From Shewanella japonica (GTDB lineage: Bacteria; Pseudomonadota; Gammaproteobacteria; Enterobacterales; Shewanellaceae): a stretch of 64,000 nucleotides of DNA. Below, one piece after another: positions 1 to 7,048 of the stretch (the first letter of the stretch is position 1; the number at the start of each line of letters is the position of its first letter). The notes below the pieces were generated by a model. It was not told the origin of the DNA, searched no databases, and saw only the letters and a list, made by a program, of their open reading frames with translations. The position numbers and the translations under genes were made by a program. The stretch covers positions 2,339,001-2,403,000 of the forward strand of contig NZ_CP020472.1 of NCBI RefSeq assembly GCF_002075795.1, in the 5' to 3' direction.

Positions 1-19
1 GCCACTCGGGAACCCCTCC
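1..19 (-). tRNA. tRNA-Tyr (GUA), 5' fragment cut by window edge
   Basis: The 19 bases are identical to the 5' acceptor/D-arm end of the two complete tRNA-Tyr genes that follow. The rest of the gene lies before the window. It shows that the array has at least three copies. Confidence 0.85.
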
Positions 20-89
20 ACATTTTCTTACTTGTCTTACAGTATTGTTGGCCACAACAATATTTTTTAATAATCAATAAACCGATAAA

Positions 90-174
90 TGGTGGAGGGA
101 GAAGGATTCGAACCTTCGAAGGCTGAGCCGTCAGATTTACAGTCTGATCCCTTTGGCCACTCGGGAACCCCTCC
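90..174 (-). tRNA. tRNA-Tyr (GUA)
   Basis: Read on the minus strand this is an 85-nt class II tRNA with GGAGGGG acceptor end, anticodon stem-loop CAGACTGTAAATCTG giving anticodon GUA, a long variable arm, a T-arm with GGTTCGAATCC and an encoded CCA end at 92-90. The long variable arm and GUA anticodon identify tRNA-Tyr. It lies 70 bp from the truncated copy and 30 bp from the next copy, so all are probably cut from one transcript. Confidence 0.97.
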
Positions 175-204
175 ACGAAACGGTATATTTATCATTGGTG
201 CAAA

Positions 205-289
205 TGGTGGAGGGAGAAGGATTCGAACCTTCGAAGGCTGAGCCGTCAGATTTACAGTCTGATCCCTTTGGCCACTCGGGAACCCCTCC
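205..289 (-). tRNA. tRNA-Tyr (GUA)
   Basis: Identical over 85 nt to the copy at 90-174, including the encoded CCA. On the minus strand it is the first complete gene of the array seen here; its promoter should lie in the AT-rich stretch 290-410. Confidence 0.97.
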
Positions 290-413
290 TCAATTGCGGC
301 GGCAATGATAGTCACGAATTAAATATAAGTAAAGCCAAAATCGAAAATAACTCTCAAGTATTTGTTTAAGTGGTCGATAAAATATCAATCTTAGTAATTA
401 ATGATGTTTTTAT

Positions 414-917
414 ATGCAAATCGAGTTTCCTTTAGTCAATGAACTGCAGTTAGGTCGTCGTTTAAATGACGCGATTGAACATGACCGCCGCGGCGAATTT
501 GGCTTACTATTATCAATGCTATCGGCAGACGCTAGAGATATGTCTCAATTTCAGCTTGATAAAGAACTCGATGATAATCAAAAGCTGTATAAAGCCTTTG
601 ATTTACCCAAGCAGCAGCAATTGGTTTGTGATTTATCGAAACAACAAGCAATAGATAATGCTAGTGCATTTCATCAAAGCGGCTCATCTCAATTTCAGTT
701 GACTCAAGCATTACATCCTGAGGCCATAGTGACTCGTGGTGAGTTTGATGATGACATGCAAATAGCACTAGCAAACTGTGATGTATTAACAAAATTAAAG
801 CATCAGCAAAAACTACCTGAAGTATCTGAGTTAGCTAAAATGCACTTTTTAGATCAGTTATCAGTACAGCGAAAAATCAGCGAAACGATTGCGAATCAGC
901 TGTACGCAGTTGCATAA
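414..917 (+). CDS. VC2046/SO_2500 family protein (function unknown)
   Basis: A 167-residue soluble, mostly helical protein without signal peptide or membrane segment. The N-terminal part (VNELQLGRRLNDAIEHDRR..FGLLLSML..D..D) resembles the family named after Vibrio cholerae VC2046 and S. oneidensis SO_2500, which has no known function; that match is from memory and was not searched. The ATG at 414 follows an AT-rich leader without a clear Shine-Dalgarno sequence. It stands alone between the tRNA array and the YfcZ-like gene. Confidence 0.7.
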   Translation: MQIEFPLVNELQLGRRLNDAIEHDRRGEFGLLLSMLSADARDMSQFQLDKELDDNQKLYKAFDLPKQQQLVCDLSKQQAIDNASAFHQSGSSQFQLTQALHPEAIVTRGEFDDDMQIALANCDVLTKLKHQQKLPEVSELAKMHFLDQLSVQRKISETIANQLYAVA

Positions 918-1059
918 CACAATATAGAGTATCGAGAAATAACCACCCGAGTCAGAATGAAATAACAGAAATCGCTAATAGTGTGAACTAGTTATAAAAT
1001 TAATCTCAGTTTTTACGTTAAGCTGACGCTTTCTTTATCATTGTGATAGGTGACTAATT

Positions 1060-1347
1060 ATGATTAAAACAATTACCCAGCAAGAAGTTCAGGTAAGCGA
1101 TAGCTGTAATGATTGTGGATCATTTGTCGATATTGGCACTGTAATTGACGAGCAGGATACACGCCTTATTTTGAAAATTACTGGTGATGCAGTTGCCGAA
1201 GAAGCAGAAGATATCATTACTAAAGCAAAAATTCGTTTTGACTCAGTTAAGGTTAATAGCGAGCAAACGGAAGCAGATATTACAGTCATTATAGATTTTG
1301 AATTCACTGCTGAAAAAATGATCTTTCAATTAGAGAATGGCTTGTAA
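1060..1347 (+). CDS. YfcZ/YiiS (DUF406) family protein
   Basis: A 95-residue small acidic protein. It has the family layout seen in E. coli YfcZ: an N-terminal Cys pair (CNDCGSFVDIGTVID), a central helix, and a C-terminal FEFTAEKMIFQLENGL close to the YfcZ end (DFTFACEAEMLIFQL). The ATG follows AGGTGA at good spacing. The family is widespread in enterics, vibrios and shewanellae and has no established biochemical role; the CxxC could bind metal, but this is inference. Confidence 0.8.
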   Translation: MIKTITQQEVQVSDSCNDCGSFVDIGTVIDEQDTRLILKITGDAVAEEAEDIITKAKIRFDSVKVNSEQTEADITVIIDFEFTAEKMIFQLENGL

Positions 1348-1494
1348 ATAGCTAAAATATATCAAATATATAATGATTTATGCGGTAACAACTTGCAATT
1401 TAATTCAGTGAGTGTAACCATCGTTACATTACTACTTTATGCTTAGACATATGTCATAAGCGCCAAGGCCATTTTACATTTGCTTTGGTACATG

Positions 1495-1524
1495 AGGGAT
1501 GTTGATTTTTATCAAGTCATCCCT
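1495..1524 (+). terminator. stem-loop after the YfcZ-like gene
   Basis: AGGGATG (1495-1501) pairs with CATCCCT (1518-1524), and the enclosed TTGAT pairs with ATCAA around a TTTT loop, with two unpaired bases. It is followed by TATTTTAG. It could end transcription of the gene at 1060-1347. The inner part is also a perfect FNR-type box, so the role is ambiguous. Confidence 0.5.
1502..1515. promoter_or_regulatory. possible FNR/EtrA box upstream of the GGDEF-EAL gene
   Basis: TTGATTTTTATCAA matches the FNR consensus TTGAT-N4-ATCAA at all ten fixed positions. It lies 80 bp before the ATG at 1595. It is nested inside the hairpin 1495-1524, so the symmetry may simply belong to a terminator stem. 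Confidence 0.4.
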
Positions 1525-1594
1525 TATTTTAGCTGGAAAAAGCCTCCAAAGAATGAGGTGACCCGACTGTTATGCTGTCTTTTTGGGAACAATA

Positions 1595-3772
1595 ATGAAG
1601 CAAAATGAGCAACAACATTTATTAGAGTTAATTGTTAACTCAAAAGCAAAAGAAAAGGGCGACTTTACTGCGACCTCTGAACTTGCCTGTAAATTGTTAT
1701 TGAAATACTTTAATGCGACTTGTGTATCAGTTATTTCGCTACGAAATAAAGCACTTGAGCAAAAAGTCGTTGCTTGCGCCTCACCCAACACAGCTATGGT
1801 TGAAGTCACCAAGAAATTCCGTCATAAGCACTTTGCATCAGAGCTGTATTTTGATGAAATCCGACGTTATCGACACATTGTCAGTAATATTTCTCCTACA
1901 GATAAACGCCTTACTTGCTTTTCTGAGTATTATCTCCAGTCTGGAATCCAATCAAATTTAGATGTCGCAATTCGAATCAATGGTCATATTGAAGGACTAC
2001 TGTGCATTGAATTTGATCACCAAATTGAACTGCCAAAACAGTCGATTGAATTTGCTTGTCAATTTGCAGACCAATTAGCACTGACACTTGCCACCCGTTA
2101 CGCTTATGACAAAGACGAACGTTTAACCTTGTTCCATAGTGCAACAGAGCAAGCTAAACATGTGTTGATGTTGGTTAACTTAAAAAATCAAATTATTGAG
2201 TATATCAATCCTGCACATGAAAAAATGACAGGGCTGTCTCGTGACGTTGTGCAAAACAATGAACTCATTACCTTGGACTTCTTTAGAGGTAAGCGTGAGC
2301 TTGCTAATGAATTAACACAAGAATTGATAGCGGGTAAAACCGTTCAAGGCGAAACCGAACTACAACGAATCGACGGCACAAATTATTGGGTACAATATCA
2401 AGCAAGTCGTTTCGTTACCGAGCAAGGCAACTATTACGCATTGGTGTCGTGTTTAGATGTTTCAGAACAGCGACGTCATAAAGATGAACTTGAAAAGCTC
2501 GCATGGAACTGCACGTTAACGGGTTTACACAATCGACTACATTTTACTCAACAGCTCGACGTCACGTCTGAAGGTGTTCTGATACTAATCGATTTAATGG
2601 GCTTTAAGCGTTTCAATGACACAAGTGGTCATGAGCAAGGGGATTCGTTGCTCACTGAAGTGGCAAGAAGACTCAAGCATTTTGCTGAAAGTAACGGTGC
2701 AATTGATGTTGCCCGAGTAGGCAGCGATGAGTTTGCGTTGATTTTACCAGCGATACATTCAAGTGACATTTTAGAAGAAACGATTGTTAAGCTATATCAA
2801 AAGCTTAGTGTTCCATCTGTGATCGGAAGAGAAAAAGTTGACCCGAAAGCCGCTATTGCTGTGGTTGATATTGCGCCTGTTGTTGGAGAGTTTTCACCGC
2901 TTTCTTGCGCTGATATTGCGCTTCAATATGCGAAAAAGAAAGCTATGATGAATTATCAAATTTTTAATGATGATTTATTAGCGACCTTTAAAAATAATGC
3001 AGAAATTGAACGTGACTTACAAACAGCAATACGTGGACGTCAGTTCGAGCTTTATTACCAACCTTTAATGGATTTAAAGAACCATAAGTTCATTGGCGCA
3101 GAAGCCTTAATACGTTGGCATCACCCTAAGAAAGGAGTGCTCTACCCAGGCGCATTCATTGATATTGCCGAACAAACGGGCATGATCAATGCCATCGGAG
3201 ATTGGGTATTAGAAGCTGCTTGTAAACAACTTAACTTATGGCAGCGTAAAAATGTCGATATTGTTATGCATGTTAACGTAGCGGCAAGACAATTCTTTAG
3301 CGGGAATTTATTTGAGCAAGTTTGGAATTTAGTGACTCGCTACCGTTTAAAGCCACAAAGCTTGATATTAGAAATTACCGAAACTGAATTAATGGGTGAT
3401 GTGCGCCATGCGACTTGTTTGTGTCAAGAGTTGGCTGATTTAGGGGTAGGCTTGGCCATTGATGATTTTGGTACGGGTTACAGTTCAATGCGTTATTTAA
3501 AACAGTTCCCAATCACCAAATTAAAAATCGACCGTTCTTTTATTTCAGATTTAACGACCAGTCATCAAAGCAGAGAAATTGTAAGTGCGATTATCGCAAT
3601 GGCGAAAGCATTAAATATTTCACTGACGGCTGAAGGGGTAGAGACAAAAGAACAAGAGTTGTTTTTAGAAGATAGTCTTTGTAATCACGCTCAAGGCTAT
3701 TTATACAGTCCCGCTATAAGAGAAAATGAGTTCTCTCGGTTCATTTCTGAGCAAAATGAAACGGTACATTAA
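1595..3772 (+). CDS. GAF-PAS-GGDEF-EAL protein, probable c-di-GMP phosphodiesterase
   Basis: A 725-residue cytoplasmic signalling protein without membrane segments. Order: N-terminal GAF-like sensor (about 10-170), PAS domain (about 180-295), diguanylate-cyclase domain (about 300-455), EAL domain (about 475-720). The cyclase signature reads R-V-G-S-D-E-F, not GGDEF, so synthesis of c-di-GMP is doubtful and the domain may instead bind GTP. The EAL domain keeps all catalytic markers: EALIRW, NVAARQF, EITETE, DDFGTGYSS, LKIDRSF, EGVE and QGYLYSPA, so it should hydrolyse c-di-GMP. A longer frame begins at a TTG at 1583, but the ATG at 1595 has GGGA at better spacing. No neighbour points to the signal sensed. 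Confidence 0.9.
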   Translation: MKQNEQQHLLELIVNSKAKEKGDFTATSELACKLLLKYFNATCVSVISLRNKALEQKVVACASPNTAMVEVTKKFRHKHFASELYFDEIRRYRHIVSNISPTDKRLTCFSEYYLQSGIQSNLDVAIRINGHIEGLLCIEFDHQIELPKQSIEFACQFADQLALTLATRYAYDKDERLTLFHSATEQAKHVLMLVNLKNQIIEYINPAHEKMTGLSRDVVQNNELITLDFFRGKRELANELTQELIAGKTVQGETELQRIDGTNYWVQYQASRFVTEQGNYYALVSCLDVSEQRRHKDELEKLAWNCTLTGLHNRLHFTQQLDVTSEGVLILIDLMGFKRFNDTSGHEQGDSLLTEVARRLKHFAESNGAIDVARVGSDEFALILPAIHSSDILEETIVKLYQKLSVPSVIGREKVDPKAAIAVVDIAPVVGEFSPLSCADIALQYAKKKAMMNYQIFNDDLLATFKNNAEIERDLQTAIRGRQFELYYQPLMDLKNHKFIGAEALIRWHHPKKGVLYPGAFIDIAEQTGMINAIGDWVLEAACKQLNLWQRKNVDIVMHVNVAARQFFSGNLFEQVWNLVTRYRLKPQSLILEITETELMGDVRHATCLCQELADLGVGLAIDDFGTGYSSMRYLKQFPITKLKIDRSFISDLTTSHQSREIVSAIIAMAKALNISLTAEGVETKEQELFLEDSLCNHAQGYLYSPAIRENEFSRFISEQNETVH

Positions 3773-4090
3773 CTTCGAAACTCTCTACTCATAACTGCAT
3801 ATTCATAACTGCACATCCATAACAGCCAGCAAACCAAATTCTTTTTGCTAAACCAAATTAGTTAAGTCTGATTATTTTGACCTAACTGGTTAAGTAAGTT
3901 AAATCAGTTAAATCAAACCTCTTAAATTAAATCTTTATAATCACAGTGCTTTTATGAAGCGATATTTATAAAGCGAAAATGCTTACGGTGACGATGCATA
4001 TCTAAGTGTGGAAATAGGTTAATGTTTGAAACGACAACCTAGGTGTTATCTGACTCATTCACTTTTCAACTAATTTATTCAGATTGTAAA
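3773..4090. repeat. gene-free spacer with short degenerate repeats
   Basis: These 318 bases between convergent genes hold no convincing ORF. CATAACTGCA-like units occur three times near 3789-3825, AAACCAAATT occurs at 3831-3840 and again at 3850-3859, and AGTTAA/GGTTAAG-like units recur to about 3935. The pattern looks like slippage-derived simple sequence, not a mobile element. Confidence 0.45.
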
Positions 4091-4606
4091 TTAACTTATT
4101 TTCTTTAAACAACAGGTTTTAAACTTTTTGCCGCTGTGGCAGATACACGTTTCATTACGTTTTGGTAATTTAGCTTGTTTTTGCTCGCCAGTAGTATAGA
4201 ACCATTGTCCACCTACACGCTCAAATTGTGATGTTTCAAAAATGGCATCAATAATACCATCATGTAAGAACCATGCTTTAAAGGTGACAGTACCATGGTT
4301 AGCGGTTTGATTGGCCTCATCGACAGTTAATCCCAGCCAAGTTGTTGATGACGCATTTTCAGCGAGTAAGGCAATGGTAAGTCCGTTCAGAAAATCAGGG
4401 TGATGGGTATCGAGTAAATATTGAAATTCTTGAAATACAAAAGCGCAGTAACGAGAGCGCATTAATGTCTCTACGTCAGCTGCTGTATTTACGTTTAAGT
4501 GATAAGGCTCACAGCACTCAGAATAGTGTTGATTTTGACCGCAAGGGCACCTTGTATTGGCCATTTGCGTCTTAGCTGTTTGAGTATTGATTAAACGAGT
4601 ATTCAT
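4091..4606 (-). CDS. YchJ-like protein with SEC-C zinc motifs at both ends
   Basis: A 171-residue protein. An N-terminal SEC-C type motif (CPCGQNQHYSECCEPYH) and a C-terminal one (CICHSGKKFKTCC) flank an NTF2-like core (ETLMRSRYCAFV...WLGLTVDEAN). This is the YchJ layout. SEC-C motifs bind zinc in SecA and many other proteins; YchJ itself has no proven function. It starts 11 bp after the stop of the gene at 4618-5262 and may be co-transcribed with it. Neither the first ATG (4606) nor a second in-frame ATG at 4564 (MANTRCPCG) has a strong ribosome site, so the true start could be 14 codons later. Confidence 0.85.
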   Translation of the reverse strand: MNTRLINTQTAKTQMANTRCPCGQNQHYSECCEPYHLNVNTAADVETLMRSRYCAFVFQEFQYLLDTHHPDFLNGLTIALLAENASSTTWLGLTVDEANQTANHGTVTFKAWFLHDGIIDAIFETSQFERVGGQWFYTTGEQKQAKLPKRNETCICHSGKKFKTCCLKKIS

Positions 4607-4617
4607 TACTGGTCGCT

Positions 4618-5262
4618 TTAATGATTATGGGCATCTGTCGAATCTATAGGCTGCTGCGTATTTTGTTCTGATTCAGTTTCAATGATGATGTCTGGTTTGG
4701 GGGCTTGGTTGAATTGTCTGCCGTAATATAAGTTTGAAACAGGCTTGGCGGTAAAATAGTACTTAGGATCTGTTTTAGTGTTTGAATCAACAATAAATTG
4801 CCACTGATCTTTCGCTGTCTTTCGTGATACTAAAACAAACTTACCAGAGAAAACACTTGTAGGATCGCCAGTTTCTTTACGAGGATGAAACCTTACTAGG
4901 TAGTAACCAACATCTGTGGCACTTGATTCAGTTAATTCACGGTTAATCACTCTAAAATCAACTTCAATATGAGCATCTTTTTTGGCTATTTTCTTGAAAA
5001 ATACCGTATAGAGATCGAGAATATTTTGTTTACCGATGACGATTTCTTGATCTAACACCTCAGATATATATGTGGCATCATCCGTGTATATTTTATTAAT
5101 AAAATCCAGATCAAGATTCTCGAAACCTGTGTGGAAGGTTTTATAATTATTATTAATGATGTCGTTGTCTGACAAAGTTGTTTCAGGTGTTTTTCCTGCT
5201 AAGGCATTGATGCTGAGAAGCATAAAAGTACAACAAAACAACAATTTGATATAAGTCATCAA
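4618..5262 (-). CDS. exported NTF2/SnoaL-like protein of unknown function
   Basis: A 214-residue protein with a clear signal peptide (hydrophobic stretch 5-20 ending ALA-G). The mature part resembles the DUF4440/SnoaL-like fold: a helix with GFENLDLDFINKIYTDDATY, a gap, then strands ending in QWQFIVDSN. Such domains include small-molecule binding proteins and enzymes, and no catalytic residues can be named here. The C-terminal 35 residues are polar and probably disordered. It is upstream of and close to the YchJ-like gene. Confidence 0.65.
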   Translation of the reverse strand: MMTYIKLLFCCTFMLLSINALAGKTPETTLSDNDIINNNYKTFHTGFENLDLDFINKIYTDDATYISEVLDQEIVIGKQNILDLYTVFFKKIAKKDAHIEVDFRVINRELTESSATDVGYYLVRFHPRKETGDPTSVFSGKFVLVSRKTAKDQWQFIVDSNTKTDPKYYFTAKPVSNLYYGRQFNQAPKPDIIIETESEQNTQQPIDSTDAHNH

Positions 5263-5389
5263 GATTTTTTACTCTTTACTCTGGCTAATGAATAATTTCA
5301 GGTGCAGATTTTGATAATGCATGACACTATAAATTATTCTATTAATTAGCAACAGTAAGTAATCTTTACAAAGTGTGTAGGAGTTGATT

Positions 5390-5980
5390 ATGAGCGTTGA
5401 TGATACAGCATTATTTTTAGCTGAAATGGGCGACGTTAAACCATTAACCACTAATGACAAGGTATTTGTCTCATCAAAACAACTTGATACGGATGCACAT
5501 CGAGCAAGACGTAAAGCTGCAATGCAAAATGAGTATTTGGCGAAATTACCCATTGAACCAAGGTTATTAACTCCAATAGCGCCTGACGAGATAATGAGTT
5601 ACAAACGAAATGGTGTCCAAGAAGAAGTGTTCCGCCATTTGCGTTTAGGCAAATACAAAAAGCAAACAGTATTAGATTTGCATGCCTATCGATTGAGTCA
5701 AGCCAGAGAGTTGCTTGTTGAAACGATTATTCAAGCACAAGAAAGAGGCGAACGAAATTTATTAATCATTCATGGTAAAGGAGTGAATAATAAACCCTAT
5801 CCAGCGCTTATGAAATCTGCGGTCAACGATTGGTTGATGCAGTTTGAACAAGTACAAGCATTTCACAGTGCGACCCGTGAACAAGGCGGAACTGGTGCAT
5901 TGTTTGTGATGTTAGTTAAGTCTGATGAGCAACGCATTGTATCAGGAGAAACGAATAGAAAAGGCAGTGGCTTTCGGTAA
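5390..5980 (+). CDS. smrA: Smr-domain endonuclease SmrA (YdaL-like)
   Basis: A 196-residue protein. The N-terminus (DDTALFLAEMGDVKPL) follows E. coli YdaL, and residues about 95-185 form an Smr domain with LDLHAYRLSQAR, the IIHGKG loop and the G-G-T-G-A segment near the end. Smr domains of this group nick DNA or cleave RNA; E. coli YdaL has been reported to have endonuclease activity. The start ATG at 5390 follows TAGGAG; a longer frame from TTG 5384 is less likely. It is divergent from the gene at 4618-5262. Confidence 0.88.
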   Translation: MSVDDTALFLAEMGDVKPLTTNDKVFVSSKQLDTDAHRARRKAAMQNEYLAKLPIEPRLLTPIAPDEIMSYKRNGVQEEVFRHLRLGKYKKQTVLDLHAYRLSQARELLVETIIQAQERGERNLLIIHGKGVNNKPYPALMKSAVNDWLMQFEQVQAFHSATREQGGTGALFVMLVKSDEQRIVSGETNRKGSGFR

Positions 5981-6012
5981 CGCTTGTATATGTTGGTCTA
6001 TGACATATTCAC

Positions 6013-6034
6013 AAGGGCTTTTAATAAAGCCCTT
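6013..6034. terminator. hairpin between convergent genes
   Basis: AAGGGCTTT and AAAGCCCTT form a perfect 9-bp stem with a TAAT loop, between smrA and the minus-strand small gene. The T-tract is poor on both strands, so it is a weak terminator candidate. Confidence 0.45.
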
Positions 6035-6078
6035 ATCAAACACCGTTATAAAACAATTCTTAAAAAGATGCTTGCAAG

Positions 6079-6219
6079 TTAAACGAGTAAGAAAGCTAGG
6101 ATGGCAAGGAGTACAATAACAGCCACTATCATTTTAGGATTCGTTTCTCTTGGCGTCTCTTCATTATTTAATCGTTTTGAACGTTCATTTCTTAATTTTT
6201 GGTAATGACTTTTTTTCAT
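6079..6219 (-). CDS. 46-residue small single-pass membrane protein, paralogue A
   Basis: A short reading frame, 46 codons plus stop. The protein starts M-K-K-S-H-Y-Q-K-L-R-N-E-R-S-K-R, has a polar middle (NNEETPRETNPK) and ends in one hydrophobic helix (MIVAVIVLLAILAFLLV) that runs to the C-terminus. The ATG follows TAGGTG with about 5 bp spacing on the minus strand. Its first 16 residues match those of the second small frame at 6447-6590, which supports both as real genes. The basic N-terminus with a C-terminal helix suggests a tail-anchored inner-membrane protein with its N-terminus in the cytoplasm. Function unknown. Confidence 0.7.
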   Translation of the reverse strand: MKKSHYQKLRNERSKRLNNEETPRETNPKMIVAVIVLLAILAFLLV

Positions 6220-6446
6220 GCTACACCTAGGCTAACAAACAACAACAAGTGTAATTCACACAAGCAGTGACGCTAGACTTTGTCACTTTCAAGGATGCTA
6301 ATAACCTTGTTTGGGTTAGATTTGTGATCTTTGCAGAAAATGACTGCTTTTCATTCTAGAGATGCTAAAGAACCTAGTTAGAAATGTAAGTGTACTTTAG
6401 TGAATTTGTTAATCTCGTTATCATGTTAACGTTATTTTAGTTATCA

Positions 6447-6590
6447 CTAATTCAGCACAAAATATAAAATAGCGATGGTAATAAACAATAAATGAATACT
6501 ACTCTTATGATTACTATAATTAAGGGTTGAACCTTTACGGATCCGCTTAGCACGGCCATTTCTTAATTTTACGTAGTTTCTTTTTTTCAT
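6447..6590 (-). CDS. 47-residue small membrane protein, paralogue B
   Basis: A short frame of 47 codons plus stop. The N-terminus M-K-K-R-N-Y-V-K-L-R-N-G-R-A-K-R aligns with paralogue A (M-K-K-x-x-Y-x-K-L-R-N-x-R-x-K-R), and the C-terminus is again a hydrophobic helix (IHLLFITIAILYFVLN). No clear Shine-Dalgarno sequence precedes the ATG, so this copy could be weakly translated or decaying. It is upstream of paralogue A on the same strand, 227 bp away. Function unknown. Confidence 0.55.
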   Translation of the reverse strand: MKKRNYVKLRNGRAKRIRKGSTLNYSNHKSSIHLLFITIAILYFVLN

Positions 6591-6814
6591 TAGCAATATC
6601 AAACGACAAAACAGAAATGAATCTGTATCGTTATACTCAAAATATAGAAGGTTCTAATACTTGATAAGCGTAGATAAAACGGAAAGCCGTATTGATACTT
6701 AATGTGACTTCTGGCTTTTATTACACTTGTCATAATGACGTGTACAAGTAACTCCATTCACTTTGTGTACCGCGTAAAATTATCATAAACGACAGGGTTG
6801 AGAATGGGTTTTTA

Positions 6815-6830
6815 TGTGATCTCGATCACG
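6815..6830. promoter_or_regulatory. CRP-type binding site
   Basis: TGTGATCTCGATCACG matches the CRP consensus TGTGA-N6-TCACA at 9 of 10 core positions. On the minus strand a TATGAT -10-like element lies at 6787-6782, pointing towards the small gene at 6447-6590. The 458-bp stretch 6591-7048 otherwise holds no gene I can support. Confidence 0.55.
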
Positions 6831-6868
6831 CATTGGTACAAATTGACACGTGTCAGAATATTGTCGTT

Positions 6869-6885
6869 AAAGCACTTGGTGCTTT
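6869..6885 (+). terminator. small hairpin in the spacer
   Basis: AAAGCAC and GTGCTTT pair around a TTG loop, followed by GTGTTTTAGG. It shares its AAAGCAC arm with the hairpin at 6973-7004. The T-tract is imperfect; it may end a short transcript or be a decayed copy of that terminator. Confidence 0.35.
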
Positions 6886-6972
6886 GTGTTTTAGGAATGT
6901 TTTTGCTCTGTTGGTTTAATGTTGATTCTTGATGGGGTATACATTAACTGAGAATTGCGATGATTGAAGCCA

Positions 6973-7004
6973 AAATATAAAGCACCCTAAGGTGCTTTAT
7001 ATTT
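6973..7004. terminator. terminator after the M2 peptidase gene
   Basis: A perfect 14-bp inverted repeat (AAATATAAAGCACC / GGTGCTTTATATTT) with a CTAA loop, 45 bp beyond the stop of the minus-strand peptidase gene. The A/T-rich outer stem supplies the U-tract. Confidence 0.75.
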
Positions 7005-7048
7005 ATCTTTATATTGCTATTGATTTTAACGTATTTTGAGTCGATACA

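Noticed and set aside
67..315. An 82-residue minus-strand frame across the tRNA genes
   Set aside because: It is a translation of tRNA sequence.
1413..1428. TGTAAC-CATC-GTTACA inverted repeat as a named operator
   Set aside because: The symmetry is clear but it matches no regulator I can name with confidence, and it is 170 bp from the next start.
5925..6119. A 64-residue plus-strand frame after smrA
   Set aside because: It overlaps the smrA end and the minus-strand small gene, crosses the hairpin 6013-6034, and has no ribosome site.
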